Shown: positions 16,169 to 28,988, counted from the first letter of the stretch. The stretch is DNA of 64,000 nucleotides from Streptomyces sp. PCS3-D2 (GCF_000612545.2 NZ_CP097800.1:3821001-3885000), one strand, 5' to 3'. Notes: a model not told the origin generated them from the sequence alone. Translations and numbers: made by a program.

Positions 16169-16498
16169 ATGCCGTCGTTCAAGGTGGACACGTCGACCGC
16201 CGTGGTGTTCGTGGCCACGGCCCCGACCCCGAAGCTCGTGAGCAAGCAGACCGGTGAGCGCGCCATGGACCGGGAGACCAACGCCCCGCTGTCCACGGTG
16301 GGCCTGCTGATCTCGGACGAGGGGGAGGGCAACCTCTACCAGGTGACCGTTCCGGAGACCGGTCTCCCTGCGGGCCTGATGCCCGGCATGCCGGTGTCAG
16401 TGATCGGCCTGAAGGCGCGGGACTGGGAGAACACGTTCAACGGCCAGACCCGGCACGGCATCTCGTTCCGCGCCGTCGCCCTCACGGTCGGGGTCTGA
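16169..16498 (+). CDS. small conserved AICE protein of unknown function
   Basis: A 109-residue soluble protein predicted by eye to be mostly beta strands (KVDTSTAVVFVATAPTPK, GLLISDEGEGNLYQVTVPE, SVIGLKARDWE). This resembles small OB-fold-like proteins found at the head of streptomycete element transfer operons, though I cannot name the family. It is the first gene after the operator region and ends 2 bp before the FtsK-like gene, so the two are one transcription unit. A single-strand DNA-binding or plasmid-maintenance role is a guess. Confidence 0.65.
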   Translation: MPSFKVDTSTAVVFVATAPTPKLVSKQTGERAMDRETNAPLSTVGLLISDEGEGNLYQVTVPETGLPAGLMPGMPVSVIGLKARDWENTFNGQTRHGISFRAVALTVGV

Positions 16499-16500
16499 CC

Positions 16501-17853
16501 ATGACTGACCTGTCGACGTTATGGGAGGTCGGCCTCCCACTGGCCGCCGGTGCGGGCGGTGGTCTCGGATACGCGAAGGTCCGAGCGCCCCGCGTGTTCT
16601 GGGCCGTGGCCGGTCTGCCCGTGGCAAGGGTCCGGTTCGCGGTGACGTACCGGGCCACGATGGACGTGTGCGGGCTGACGGTCCAGCCGTCCCGCCTGAG
16701 GGCGTTCCTGATCCGCAACGTCGCCCGCCGCAGCGACGTCCAGCCCGTACCGCCGAAGGTCCGCCGCGTACGCGGTTCCTCGACCGGCATGCGGGTCACC
16801 CTGCGCCTTCCGGCCGGACTGGAGCCCGCCGACGTGGTCGCCGCTTCCGAACGGCTGCGGCACGCCTGGGGCGTCCACTCCATCACCGTCTTCGAGACCA
16901 AGCCCGGGTTCGTCGAGCTGCGGATGACCGGGTACGACGTGCTGCGCCGGGTGAAGATGCCGCGCAAGCTCCCCTCCGGGCCCATGACCGTTACGGTCGC
17001 GCTCCGGGAGGACGGCACCGCGTTCGTACGGGACTACCTGAAGGTGCCTCACGCGCTGACGCTCGGCGCCAACCAGTCGGGCAAGTCCATGTACCAGCGC
17101 AATCTGGTCGCGGGCCTCGCCCGGCTGCGGGTCGCCTTGGTCGGGATCGACTGCAAGCGCGGTGTCGAGCAGCGGGGAAACGCGCCCCGGCTGTCGGCGC
17201 TGGCCATCACACCCGAGACCGCATCGGGGCTGCTGGATGCGCTGGTGGGCGAGATGGAAGACCGGTTCGATCTGCTGAGCGCCTACGGGGCCGCCGACGT
17301 GTGGGCGCTGCCCGAGGGCATTCGTCCGGTTCCCGTCGTGGTGCTCGTGGACGAGGTCGCGGAACTGTTCCTCGTGGCCAGCAAGAAGGAAGAGGACCGC
17401 CGGGACCGGATGGTCATGCAGATGATCCGCCTCGGGCAGATGGCCCGCGCGGCCGGAATGTACCTGGAGATCTGCGGCCAGCGGTTCGGCTCCGACCTCG
17501 GCAAGGGCGCCACGACGCTCCGGGCCCAGCTCACCGGCCGCGTGGTCCATCGCGTCAACGACAAGCAGACCGCCGACATGGGTCTCGGTGACATCGCCCC
17601 GGACGCGGTCATGGCCGTGACGGCGATCGCGCCCGACCTGCCCGGCGTCGCGGTGGCTGGCGACTCCTCGGGCGGCTGGTCCCGGATCCGTACGCCTGAA
17701 TTGAGCGCGGCCAAGGCTGCCGAGGTCTGCGTCGAGTACGCGTACCTGACTCCGGCCCTTCCGGCACTCGCCCCGTACCGGCCGGTGGTCTCCGCCTCCG
17801 CCTGGTCCGCCGGGTCCGCCCCGCTGGTGAAGCCGACTCCGGCAACGCCGTAG
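16501..17853 (+). CDS. FtsK/SpoIIIE-type DNA translocase (conjugal transfer protein, TraSA-like)
   Basis: A 450-residue FtsK-domain ATPase. Walker A is GANQSGKSM near residue 190 and Walker B VPVVVLVDEVAEL near 280. A C-terminal sequence after the ATPase is Ala/Pro-rich. The N-terminus has a short hydrophobic stretch (LWEVGLPLAAGAGGGLGY) that may contact the membrane. In pSAM2-like elements this one protein, a hexameric pump, moves double-stranded element DNA between hyphae from a clt sequence. It follows the small conserved gene by 2 bp. The ATPase motifs are intact. Confidence 0.88.
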   Translation: MTDLSTLWEVGLPLAAGAGGGLGYAKVRAPRVFWAVAGLPVARVRFAVTYRATMDVCGLTVQPSRLRAFLIRNVARRSDVQPVPPKVRRVRGSSTGMRVTLRLPAGLEPADVVAASERLRHAWGVHSITVFETKPGFVELRMTGYDVLRRVKMPRKLPSGPMTVTVALREDGTAFVRDYLKVPHALTLGANQSGKSMYQRNLVAGLARLRVALVGIDCKRGVEQRGNAPRLSALAITPETASGLLDALVGEMEDRFDLLSAYGAADVWALPEGIRPVPVVVLVDEVAELFLVASKKEEDRRDRMVMQMIRLGQMARAAGMYLEICGQRFGSDLGKGATTLRAQLTGRVVHRVNDKQTADMGLGDIAPDAVMAVTAIAPDLPGVAVAGDSSGGWSRIRTPELSAAKAAEVCVEYAYLTPALPALAPYRPVVSASAWSAGSAPLVKPTPATP

Positions 17854-17934
17854 CAGTTCTCTCCCCCTCGGTCGGCGTGACCATCTCGCGCCAGGTCCCT
17901 ACCCGACCCATGCCCGAAACCGAAGGGAACCGCC

Positions 17935-18126
17935 ATGAGCACTGACACGAAGCCGTCGGCCCGACGGCCGCGTTCGGCCAAGCCCGCTCCCGTCCCGCCG
18001 TCCTGCGAGACCTGCGACGGAACGGGGGAGACCACGACGACCGTCCGGGTCGGGCGCAAGCGCCGGGAGATCGGCGCCACACAGACGGGGCTCTGCCCGA
18101 GCTGCCTCGGCACCGGCACCGCCTGA
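17935..18126 (+). CDS. small zinc-knuckle protein
   Basis: A 63-residue protein: a basic Pro/Ala/Lys N-terminus, then two CxxCxGTG repeats (CETCDGTGETTT and CPSCLGTGT) as in the zinc domain of DnaJ. The pair probably binds one zinc ion. A second gene of this kind (19663-19842) and an insertion in the RepSA-like protein carry the same knuckle. The ATG at 17935 follows GAAGGGA by 7 bases. Function is unknown; nucleic-acid or partner-protein binding within the element is an inference. Confidence 0.7.
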   Translation: MSTDTKPSARRPRSAKPAPVPPSCETCDGTGETTTTVRVGRKRREIGATQTGLCPSCLGTGTA

Positions 18127-18155
18127 CTCGAATCCTCCCCGAAAGGAGGTGCCTC

Positions 18156-18815
18156 GTGTTCCGCACCCTCCGCCTCGACGCTGTACTCATCCAGGCCGTC
18201 ATCGCCGGTGCCCTGTCCTTCGCCCACCTGCACGATCTGGCTGCGGCGGCCGGACAGGACGGATGGAAGGCGTGGGCCTACCCGGTCAGCGTCGACCTGC
18301 TGCTGGTCGCCGCATGGCGCCGGATGCGCACCAACGCAGAGAACCGCGACGCCTGGCTGTGGTTCGCCATCGCCCTCGTCGCCTCACTCGGCGCCAACGT
18401 CGCCACCGCCGGACTGCTCGACCTGCACCACGTCCCGCCCTGGCTGCGCATCCTCGTCGCCGGATGGCCCGCCCTCGCCTTCCTCGGCGGCACCCTCCTC
18501 CCCCACGCACCCACACCGGCGCCGGAGCCTGTGGAAAAGCCCCACGTGGAACCCGTTCCGGACCTGACTGTCGAGCGGGACCCGGAACCGGCTCCCGAAC
18601 TGCCGCCGGCCGAACCCGCCCCGGATCACGTACCGCCACAGCCCGCCCTCACGCCGTCCGCAGGACCTGTTCCGCCCGCGCTGCTCGACCACGCCCGAAA
18701 GATCGCGGACGCCCACCAGGCACAGACCGGCGCCCCGATCGACGCGGCAACCCTGCGCAGCCGCCTCGGCATCCCGCCCGCTCTCGCGGACTCCATCGCC
18801 CTCCAACTCGCCTGA
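18156..18815 (+). CDS. DUF2637/SpdB2-like membrane protein
   Basis: A 219-residue protein starting with GTG after GAAAGGAGG. Residues ~8-110 contain about four hydrophobic helices (LIQAVIAGALSFAHLHDLAA, AYPVSVDLLLVAAW, WLWFAIALVASLGANVATA, ILVAGWPALAFLGG), the layout of the DUF2637 spread proteins. Then comes a Pro/Glu-rich linker (PAPEPVEKPHVEPVPD) and a C-terminal HTH-like segment (DAATLRSRLGIPPALADSIA). Spd proteins help element DNA spread between compartments of the recipient mycelium. Confidence 0.8.
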   Translation: MFRTLRLDAVLIQAVIAGALSFAHLHDLAAAAGQDGWKAWAYPVSVDLLLVAAWRRMRTNAENRDAWLWFAIALVASLGANVATAGLLDLHHVPPWLRILVAGWPALAFLGGTLLPHAPTPAPEPVEKPHVEPVPDLTVERDPEPAPELPPAEPAPDHVPPQPALTPSAGPVPPALLDHARKIADAHQAQTGAPIDAATLRSRLGIPPALADSIALQLA

Positions 18816-18835
18816 AACGAAAGGAGACAGACCCC

Positions 18836-19021
18836 ATGCGCCCGAACCGCTTCTACAACCTCGCCCGCTTCGGCCCGGTGCGTGTCGGCACCCACCACGA
18901 CGGCCGGGGCCGTACCAAGCACACCGCCGTGTGCACCGCTCCGGGCTGCGACTTCTCCGCCGACTACTTCACCCGCGCCAGCGCCGAACTCGCCGCCCGC
19001 ACCCACCGCTGCAAGGCCTGA
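18836..19021 (+). CDS. SpdB-like mobile element transfer protein
   Basis: A 61-residue soluble protein: basic N-terminus (MRPNRFYNLARFGPVRVGTHHDGRGR), then CTAPGCDFSADYFTRASAELAARTHRC, with two Cys, a His and a final Cys that could form a small zinc site. Small proteins of this type recur in the spread operon of streptomycete elements. GGAG precedes the ATG. It sits between the DUF2637 gene and the SpdD-like gene. Confidence 0.7.
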   Translation: MRPNRFYNLARFGPVRVGTHHDGRGRTKHTAVCTAPGCDFSADYFTRASAELAARTHRCKA

Positions 19022-19035
19022 AGGGAGATCCGTTC

Positions 19036-19332
19036 ATGCTCACGCCGAAGTACCCGAAGCCCGACACCTACACCCCGGTCCACCTGGTCCCCGAACCCGC
19101 GGCGGTCCCCATGCCGACCGCCCCGGCCCCGGCCCCCGTTCCGACTACCCGCCCGAGCGTCCAGCTCACGCCCGGCAGCGTCGCTGCCCTCGTCGCCAGC
19201 GGCGGGGCCGTGGTCCTGGTCGTCGGCGCCGTCCTCGTCTCCATGCTCCTCGCCGTCGCCATCACGGCCGCCTCGGTCGCCGTGTGCGCCGTTGTCATCC
19301 GCTCCCTGCAAAACAACCCGAAGGGTCACTGA
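19036..19332 (+). CDS. SpdD-like spread protein
   Basis: A 98-residue protein with a Pro/Ala-rich N-terminal half (VPEPAAVPMPTAPAPAP) and a long C-terminal hydrophobic stretch that can cross the membrane once or twice (AALVASGGAVVLVVGAVLV, then AVAITAASVAVCAVVI). This is the pattern of SpdD proteins of pSAM2-like elements. It starts 14 bp after the SpdB-like gene, in the same operon. The role would be intramycelial spread. Confidence 0.75.
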   Translation: MLTPKYPKPDTYTPVHLVPEPAAVPMPTAPAPAPVPTTRPSVQLTPGSVAALVASGGAVVLVVGAVLVSMLLAVAITAASVAVCAVVIRSLQNNPKGH

Positions 19333-19333
19333 C

Positions 19334-19570
19334 ATGGGCATCTTCAGCCGCAAGAGCAGCACCCCCGAGCCCGCCCGCAACGAAGAGATGGTCGAACTCG
19401 GCCGTGAGTACGCGATCGCCCGCCGCCACCGCGACACCAAGGCCATGAACCGGATCATGCGGCAGGTCGGCAACGACAAGGACGTGACCGACCTGAGCGA
19501 CTTCCGCGACGGCCAGGAGTCCTACGACTCCATCCCGCCCATCCCGCGCAGTCGCAACCGCCGCCGCTGA
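19334..19570 (+). CDS. small element protein of unknown function
   Basis: A 78-residue, highly charged soluble protein (RNEEMVELGREYAIARRHRD, KAMNRIMRQVGN) with a basic C-terminus ending SRNRRR. It begins one base after the SpdD-like stop. Nothing recognisable was found beyond its position in the spread operon; DNA or membrane-protein binding would fit the charge. Confidence 0.65.
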   Translation: MGIFSRKSSTPEPARNEEMVELGREYAIARRHRDTKAMNRIMRQVGNDKDVTDLSDFRDGQESYDSIPPIPRSRNRRR

Positions 19571-19662
19571 ACGGCCCCGGGGCGGCCCTCTCGCCAAAGA
19601 ACCGCCGCCCCGGCGCCTGCAACCACTTCCAGATCCAACGGACCCGAAAGGGAAGCCTCATC

Positions 19663-19842
19663 ATGCCCCAGCACGCCCAGGCCAAGCCCGTCTGCCGCGA
19701 CTGCGACGGCTTCGCCACCGCCACGATCACCACCGGCACCCGGACCCCTGACGGCGCCAAGGCGATGGTCAGCGTCAACTGCCCGGCCTGCCGTGGACTC
19801 GGCCGCACCGTCCCCGCCGTCCACGTCCGGATCGGTAGGTGA
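19663..19842 (+). CDS. small zinc-knuckle protein (second copy type)
   Basis: A 59-residue protein with CRDCDGFATATI near the start and CPACRGLGRT near the end, the same CxxCxG knuckle pair as 17935-18126 but with a longer loop. The ATG at 19663 follows AAAGGGAAG at about 19648-19656. It precedes the next gene by 4 bp. Function is unknown. Confidence 0.65.
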   Translation: MPQHAQAKPVCRDCDGFATATITTGTRTPDGAKAMVSVNCPACRGLGRTVPAVHVRIGR

Positions 19843-19846
19843 CCGC

Positions 19847-20089
19847 GTGAACAGCCTCTCCGTCTCCGGACACATCGAGCCGGACACCCGCCTTCGCGTC
19901 ACCGCCTTCCCCGACAGCTCCCGCCCCTTCGTCAGCCTTCGTATCGAGGGCGACACCACCGAAATCGCGCTCCTCGCGGCCCCCGGCTCGGCTGAGGCCC
20001 TTCGCGCTCTCTCCGCTGCCGCGAGCGAGGCCGCCGCAACCTTGGAGGCCCTCACCGCCAAGGCTGTTGAGGTGGCCGGACATGGCTGA
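19847..20089 (+). CDS. small element protein of unknown function
   Basis: An 80-residue protein starting with GTG: a beta-type N-terminal half (DTRLRVTAFPDSSRPFVSLRIEG) and a helical Ala-rich C-terminal half (EALRALSAAASEAAATLEAL). No known domain was recognised. It overlaps the next gene by 8 bp, which supports its being translated. Confidence 0.6.
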   Translation: MNSLSVSGHIEPDTRLRVTAFPDSSRPFVSLRIEGDTTEIALLAAPGSAEALRALSAAASEAAATLEALTAKAVEVAGHG

Positions 20090-20267
20090 CCTCACCCCCA
20101 CCGCCGGCCGCCCCGGCCTGCACGTAAGCAAGCCCTCACCGACCGAGCCCGGCACCGCCTCCGCCGTCTGCCACTGCGGCGCCACCGCTGCCGCCAAGGG
20201 AGATGCACAGGTCAGTGCCCTGGTCTCCGGTTGGAACGCCAACCACGGCCCCGCCCACAGGAAGTGA
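20082..20267 (+). CDS. small Cys/His protein of unknown function
   Basis: A 61-residue protein whose middle, SAVCHCGATAAAKGDAQ, has a CxCG motif, followed by HGPAHRK at the end. This could be a minimal zinc site. It is the last of the small genes before the replication initiator, which starts 4 bp later. No further assignment is possible. Confidence 0.6.
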   Translation: MADLTPTAGRPGLHVSKPSPTEPGTASAVCHCGATAAAKGDAQVSALVSGWNANHGPAHRK

Positions 20268-20271
20268 GCAC

Positions 20272-21759
20272 GTGATCGACACCGCCACTGCGGCGGGCCT
20301 GGACCCGGCCACCTTGAGCGATCTGCTCCGGGTGGCTGGGTCCCCCGGCTTCGACCGCCTCCACGAACAGATCCGCCGCACCGGGGGCTGCACGGCCCCG
20401 ATCCGCCTCTCCGGCGGCACCAAGCTCATCGACCCGGGCACCGGGACCCTGCTCCACTCGTACGACACCAGCACCGAGCCCGGCGGCGTGCTCCGCGTCG
20501 CCTGCGGCAACCGCCGGGCCTCCCGGTGCCCCGCCTGCGCCTGGACGTACGCCGGTGACACCTACCACCTGATCCGCGCCGGCCTCATCGGCGATCCCGC
20601 CAAGGGCACCCCCGAGACGATCCGCGATCACCCCCGCGTCTTCGCCACCCTGACCGCCCCGTCCTTCGGCCCCGTCCACAACCGGCCCGGCACCCGCCCC
20701 TGCCGCTGCGGCATCCGGCACCCCGAGGATGCCGAGGAACTGGGCACCCCGCTCAACCCGGACACCTACGACTACGCGGGCGCCGTGTTGTGGAACAACC
20801 ACGCCTCCGAACTGTGGCGCTACTTCACGATCTACCTTCGCCGCGAGATCGCCGCCCGTGCCGGGATCACCCAGGTGGAGCTGAAGGAGGAATGCCGGGT
20901 CTCATTCGGGAAAGTCGCCGAGTACCAGAAGCGCGGAGCGGTTCACTTCCACGCCGTCGTGCGCCTCGACGGACCGGGCGGACCGCATACGTCTCCGCCG
21001 CCGTGGGCATCGGTCAGCCTGCTCGATGACGCGATCCGTGCCGCTGCCCGCCGCGTCGCCGTGAATCTCCCTGCCGCCGGGGACTTCCCCGCACGCACCC
21101 TCGCCTGGGGAGACCAACTCGACGTGCAGCCCATCGGCGGACTCGGTCACGAGGAGCTGACCGAACAGGCCGTTGCCTCCTACGTCGCCAAGTACGCCAC
21201 GAAGGCAGCTGAGAGCACCGGAGCCATCGATACAGCCGTGCACTGCCGAAGGTGCGGGGGAACCGGGGTGTCCGACCGGTACGACCGCCCGGGGTCCGTG
21301 CTGAGTCGCTGTGCTGGTTGCCACGGAACGGGCACCCGCGAAGACCTCGCAAGGCTGTCTGTCCCCGATCACGTCCGCCGTCTCATGGCGGCCTGCATCG
21401 CCCTCCAGGCGTCCTATCCGACCCGGCGCCTCGCCGCCTGGGCTCACATGCTCGGCTTCCGCGGCCACTTCTCCACCAAGTCCCGCAGCTACTCGACCAC
21501 CCTCGGCGCGTTACGCCAGGTCCGCGCCGACTACCGAGCCGCCCAGCAACGCACATCCCTCGGCCTGCCCAACCCCGACGACCACCCGGAGGCCACGCTC
21601 CTCGTCGTCGCCCACTGGGCCTATGCCGGCAACGGCCACACGCCGGGGGAATCCTGGCTCGCCGCAAACGTCCGGCGTGACCTTCAGCACAACCGTGAAC
21701 ACGCCCGCGAGTACCGGGCCCAACTCGAAGCCGACGACACAGGGGGCTGGGATGACTGA
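20272..21759 (+). CDS. RepSA-like rolling-circle replication initiator
   Basis: A 495-residue replication initiator of the pSAM2 RepSA type. GTG at 20272, the first start after the preceding gene's stop, is used. Key parts are a Cys-rich N-terminal region (RASRCPACAW, RPCRCGIRHP), the metal-binding HUH-type motif GAVHFHAVVRLD, and YVAKYATKA, which supplies candidate catalytic tyrosines for nicking. Between the latter and the C-terminus is an inserted CRRCGGTG...CAGCHGTG zinc knuckle like those of DnaJ. It drives replication of the excised element. It overlaps the excisionase gene by 8 bp. Confidence 0.87.
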   Translation: MIDTATAAGLDPATLSDLLRVAGSPGFDRLHEQIRRTGGCTAPIRLSGGTKLIDPGTGTLLHSYDTSTEPGGVLRVACGNRRASRCPACAWTYAGDTYHLIRAGLIGDPAKGTPETIRDHPRVFATLTAPSFGPVHNRPGTRPCRCGIRHPEDAEELGTPLNPDTYDYAGAVLWNNHASELWRYFTIYLRREIAARAGITQVELKEECRVSFGKVAEYQKRGAVHFHAVVRLDGPGGPHTSPPPWASVSLLDDAIRAAARRVAVNLPAAGDFPARTLAWGDQLDVQPIGGLGHEELTEQAVASYVAKYATKAAESTGAIDTAVHCRRCGGTGVSDRYDRPGSVLSRCAGCHGTGTREDLARLSVPDHVRRLMAACIALQASYPTRRLAAWAHMLGFRGHFSTKSRSYSTTLGALRQVRADYRAAQQRTSLGLPNPDDHPEATLLVVAHWAYAGNGHTPGESWLAANVRRDLQHNREHAREYRAQLEADDTGGWDD

Positions 21760-21937
21760 GGAGCTGTTGACCGTCCCGGAGGTCATGGGATGGCTCAAGG
21801 TCGGCCGTACGACCGTCTACGACCTGATCCGCACACACCGCCTGCCGTCCCTGACCATCGGCCGGAGCCGGCGTATCCCTGCTGACGGACTTCGGGACTT
21901 CCTCGCGGCGCGGCTCCAGTACGAGGAGGCCGCCTGA
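21752..21937 (+). CDS. excisionase (XisSA-like)
   Basis: A 61-residue MerR-like winged-helix protein of the excisionase family: LLTVPEVMGWLKVGRTTVYD, then RLPSLTIGRSRRIPADGLRDF. It directs the integrase to excise the element by bending DNA at the attachment site. It overlaps the initiator by 8 bp and the integrase by one base (TGATG), so the three are translated together. Confidence 0.9.
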   Translation: MTEELLTVPEVMGWLKVGRTTVYDLIRTHRLPSLTIGRSRRIPADGLRDFLAARLQYEEAA

Positions 21938-23094
21938 TGGCCAAGCGTCGCCCCAACGGCGGGGGAACCATCACCAGACGGAAGGACGGCCGGTACCAGG
22001 GGGCCGCCTACGTCACCAACACGGACGGCCACCGTGTCCGGAAGTTCGTCTACGGCGCGACGTACGACGAAGCCGCCGAGAAACTGGGCAAGCTCCAGGA
22101 CCAGGAGCGCAACGGTGTCCCCGTGCCCTCTCGCTCGTGGACGCTCGGGGAGTGGCTGGCCTACTGGCTTGAGCACATCGTGAAGCCGGAGCGCGAGCAC
22201 AACACCTACGCCAAGTACGAATCCAAGGTCCGGCTGTACCTGGCGCCCCACCTCGGCAAGAAGCCCTTGACCAAGCTCACGCCCGCCCAGATCCGGGCTC
22301 ACATGGCCACCCTGAAGCGCGAGAAGGTGGGCGCCGCGACGCGGTTCGAGGTGCTGCGCATCCTCCGGAACGCCCTCAACAGGGCCATCCGGGAGGAGCT
22401 GCTGACGCGCAACGTCGCGCTGCTCGTGGACATGCCCAAGGTCAGCAAGGACAAGGCCAAGCCCTGGAACGCCCGGGAGGCGATCACCTTCCTGCGCTCG
22501 GCCCGGGCCCATCGCTTCTACGCGGCCGGCGTCCTGGTGCTCGTTCTCGGGCTGCGGCGGAGCGAGGTGCTCGGCCTGCGCTGGCAGGACATCGACTTCG
22601 AGAAACGCCAGTTCACGCCGGTCAAGCAGGTGCAGCGGGAGAAGGGCGTCGGCCTGGTCCTCAAGGACCTCAAGACCGAGTCCTCACAGGCGGTACTGCC
22701 GCTCCCGGAGTTCTGTGCCCGCGCCCTGGAGGAGCGCCGGGAGCTGCAAGAGCTGGAACGGAAGATCATGGGCGACGGCTGGAGCCAGGAGGACGACCAG
22801 GACGTCATCTTCTCATCGGACCACGGCGGCCTGACCGACCCCATGGGCTTCTCTCGGACCTTCGATCGGCTCGTCACCCGGGCTCGCGTCCGCCGCATCA
22901 CGGTCCGCCTCGCCCGGCACACCTGCGGCACCCTGCTGGCCTTCCTGAAGGTGCATCCCAAGGTCGCTCAGGCGATCCTGCGGCACAGCCAGATCAGCAT
23001 GACGATGGATGTCTACACCCACGTTGTGGGCGACGGTGAGCGCGAAGCCGTGACCCTGCTCGCCGAGCTTCTGGAAGACCCGCTGATCGGCTGA
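21937..23094 (+). CDS. tyrosine site-specific integrase
   Basis: A 385-residue tyrosine recombinase. An AP2-like arm-binding N-terminus (GGTITRRKDGRYQGAAY) and a SAM-like core-binding domain (~70-160) precede the catalytic domain. Catalytic residues seen are Arg in LGLRRSE, Arg and His in RLARHTCGT, His in ILRHSQISMT and Tyr in MDVYTHV. The first His of the usual HxLR box is Arg here (RLAR), a change that may be tolerated. The gene ends 58 bp from the 3' end of tRNA-Ile, the normal place for the attachment site. It integrates and excises the element. Confidence 0.93.
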   Translation: MAKRRPNGGGTITRRKDGRYQGAAYVTNTDGHRVRKFVYGATYDEAAEKLGKLQDQERNGVPVPSRSWTLGEWLAYWLEHIVKPEREHNTYAKYESKVRLYLAPHLGKKPLTKLTPAQIRAHMATLKREKVGAATRFEVLRILRNALNRAIREELLTRNVALLVDMPKVSKDKAKPWNAREAITFLRSARAHRFYAAGVLVLVLGLRRSEVLGLRWQDIDFEKRQFTPVKQVQREKGVGLVLKDLKTESSQAVLPLPEFCARALEERRELQELERKIMGDGWSQEDDQDVIFSSDHGGLTDPMGFSRTFDRLVTRARVRRITVRLARHTCGTLLAFLKVHPKVAQAILRHSQISMTMDVYTHVVGDGEREAVTLLAELLEDPLIG

Positions 23095-23110
23095 TGTCAG
23101 CCGTAGATGT

Positions 23111-23146
23111 CAAAAGACCCCGACCGATACCGGCCGGGGTCTTTTG
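23111..23146. terminator. bidirectional terminator between integrase and tRNA-Ile
   Basis: Perfect 12-bp stem (23111-23122 CAAAAGACCCCG and 23135-23146) with a 12-base loop; A-rich on one side and T-rich on the other. It ends the rightward integrase operon and the leftward tRNA-Ile transcript, replacing the original terminator at 12363. Confidence 0.88.
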
Positions 23147-23151
23147 CACTG

Positions 23152-23195
23152 GTGGGGCTAACAGGATTTGAACCTGTGGCCTCATCCTTATCAGG
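23152..23195. repeat. right attachment site (44-bp direct repeat in tRNA-Ile)
   Basis: Identical to 12402-12445. On this side the repeat forms the 3' part of the intact tRNA-Ile gene, so integration restored a functional tRNA. Confidence 0.95.
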
Positions 23196-23226
23196 GATGC
23201 GCTCTAACCAACTGAGCTATAGCCCC
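23153..23226 (-). tRNA. tRNA-Ile (anticodon GAT)
   Basis: The minus strand folds into a 74-nt cloverleaf without encoded CCA: acceptor GGGGCTA/TAGCCCC, anticodon stem CATCC/GGATG with loop CTGATAA (anticodon GAT) and T arm GGTTCAAATC. Its 3' 43 bases come from the integrated element's attachment site and are identical to the displaced original at 12402. Confidence 0.97.
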
Positions 23227-23343
23227 TCCGCGCTGCGCGCTGACTCCTGAAGATTAGCGCACAGACCCGGTCAGGCCAAAATCGGTTACCGGCGGGCGTC
23301 TGCGCAGGTCATCCGACCCGTCACCGGCGCTTCCCCGGAAGGC

Positions 23344-23994
23344 CTACTCGTCCTCGGCGAGGGTCAGCTCGACGCCGCCGACGAATCCCGCCGACAGGTT
23401 GTAGATGAACGCGCCCAGCGTCGCCAGCGCCGTCGCCAGCACCACGTCGATCACCGCGATCACCGACGTGAAGATCAGCACGCGCGGCAGCGACATGAAC
23501 GCCTGCAGGTCGAAGCCGTTGCCCTCGTTCGAGCCGGTCGCCTCGCTGATCGTGCCGCCGACGGTCGAGAAGACGCCCATCGCGTCCATGACCATCCACA
23601 GCACCGCCGCCGCCACGACCGTGCAGATGCCCAGCGCGATCGACAGCAGGAAGCTGACCTTCATCACCGACCACGGGTCCGCCTTGGCCACCCGCAGCCG
23701 CGCCTTGCGCGTCCTGGGGGCCGTACGGACCTGCGTACGCGGCTTGCGCTGGGTGGCGGCCGCGCCGCCGGCGCGCGGCGCGCCGGGGCCCGCGGGCGCC
23801 GAGTAGGCCTGCGGCGGCTGATACGGCTGCGCAGGCCCGTCCTGCTCCGCCCCGGCGGCGGGCTTGGCCTCGGCCTCGTCCGGCGCCTGCGGTCCTCGGG
23901 TGTCCGTCACGGTTCCCCCCTGGGAGTCCGCGGCGGGGCCACGGGCACCGTTCGCTCCAGTTCTGGCCGGTCCGGCGCCCGTGGCTCCACTCAC
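23344..23994 (-). CDS. DUF3566 transmembrane protein
   Basis: A 216-residue protein with a long Pro/Ala/Gly-rich N-terminus (1-90), a basic stretch (RTRKARLRVAKADPWSVMK) and two membrane helices (VSFLLSIALGICTVVAAAVLWMV; IFTSVIAVIDVVLATALATLGAFIYNL). It belongs to the DUF3566 group found immediately after gyrA in actinobacteria (M. tuberculosis Rv0007). The GTG at 23994 lies 3 bp from the gyrA stop, so it is co-transcribed with gyrase. The exact role is unknown; an envelope or division-linked function is assumed from relatives. Confidence 0.87.
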   Translation of the reverse strand: MSGATGAGPARTGANGARGPAADSQGGTVTDTRGPQAPDEAEAKPAAGAEQDGPAQPYQPPQAYSAPAGPGAPRAGGAAATQRKPRTQVRTAPRTRKARLRVAKADPWSVMKVSFLLSIALGICTVVAAAVLWMVMDAMGVFSTVGGTISEATGSNEGNGFDLQAFMSLPRVLIFTSVIAVIDVVLATALATLGAFIYNLSAGFVGGVELTLAEDE

Positions 23995-23997
23995 GAC

Positions 23998-26616
<2,619 letters not shown>

Positions 26617-26661
26617 TGCTGGTCAGAAATCCTTTCAGGCGGCGGTCAGCGTCGGGCCGAC

Positions 26662-28988
<2,327 letters not shown>

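Larger units (their letters stand above)
12402..23195. mobile_element. pSAM2-type actinomycete integrative and conjugative element (AICE)
   Basis: This 10.8-kb element is bounded by 44-bp direct repeats in the tRNA-Ile gene. It has the canonical AICE order: GntR repressor and HAD hydrolase transcribed left, then a rightward run of small conserved protein, FtsK-like translocase, Spd-like small membrane proteins, RepSA-like initiator, excisionase and tyrosine integrase next to the attachment site. One transfer protein (FtsK-like) moves double-stranded DNA in this class. All backbone genes look intact, so it may be able to excise. An IS5-family element sits at its left end. Confidence 0.93.
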
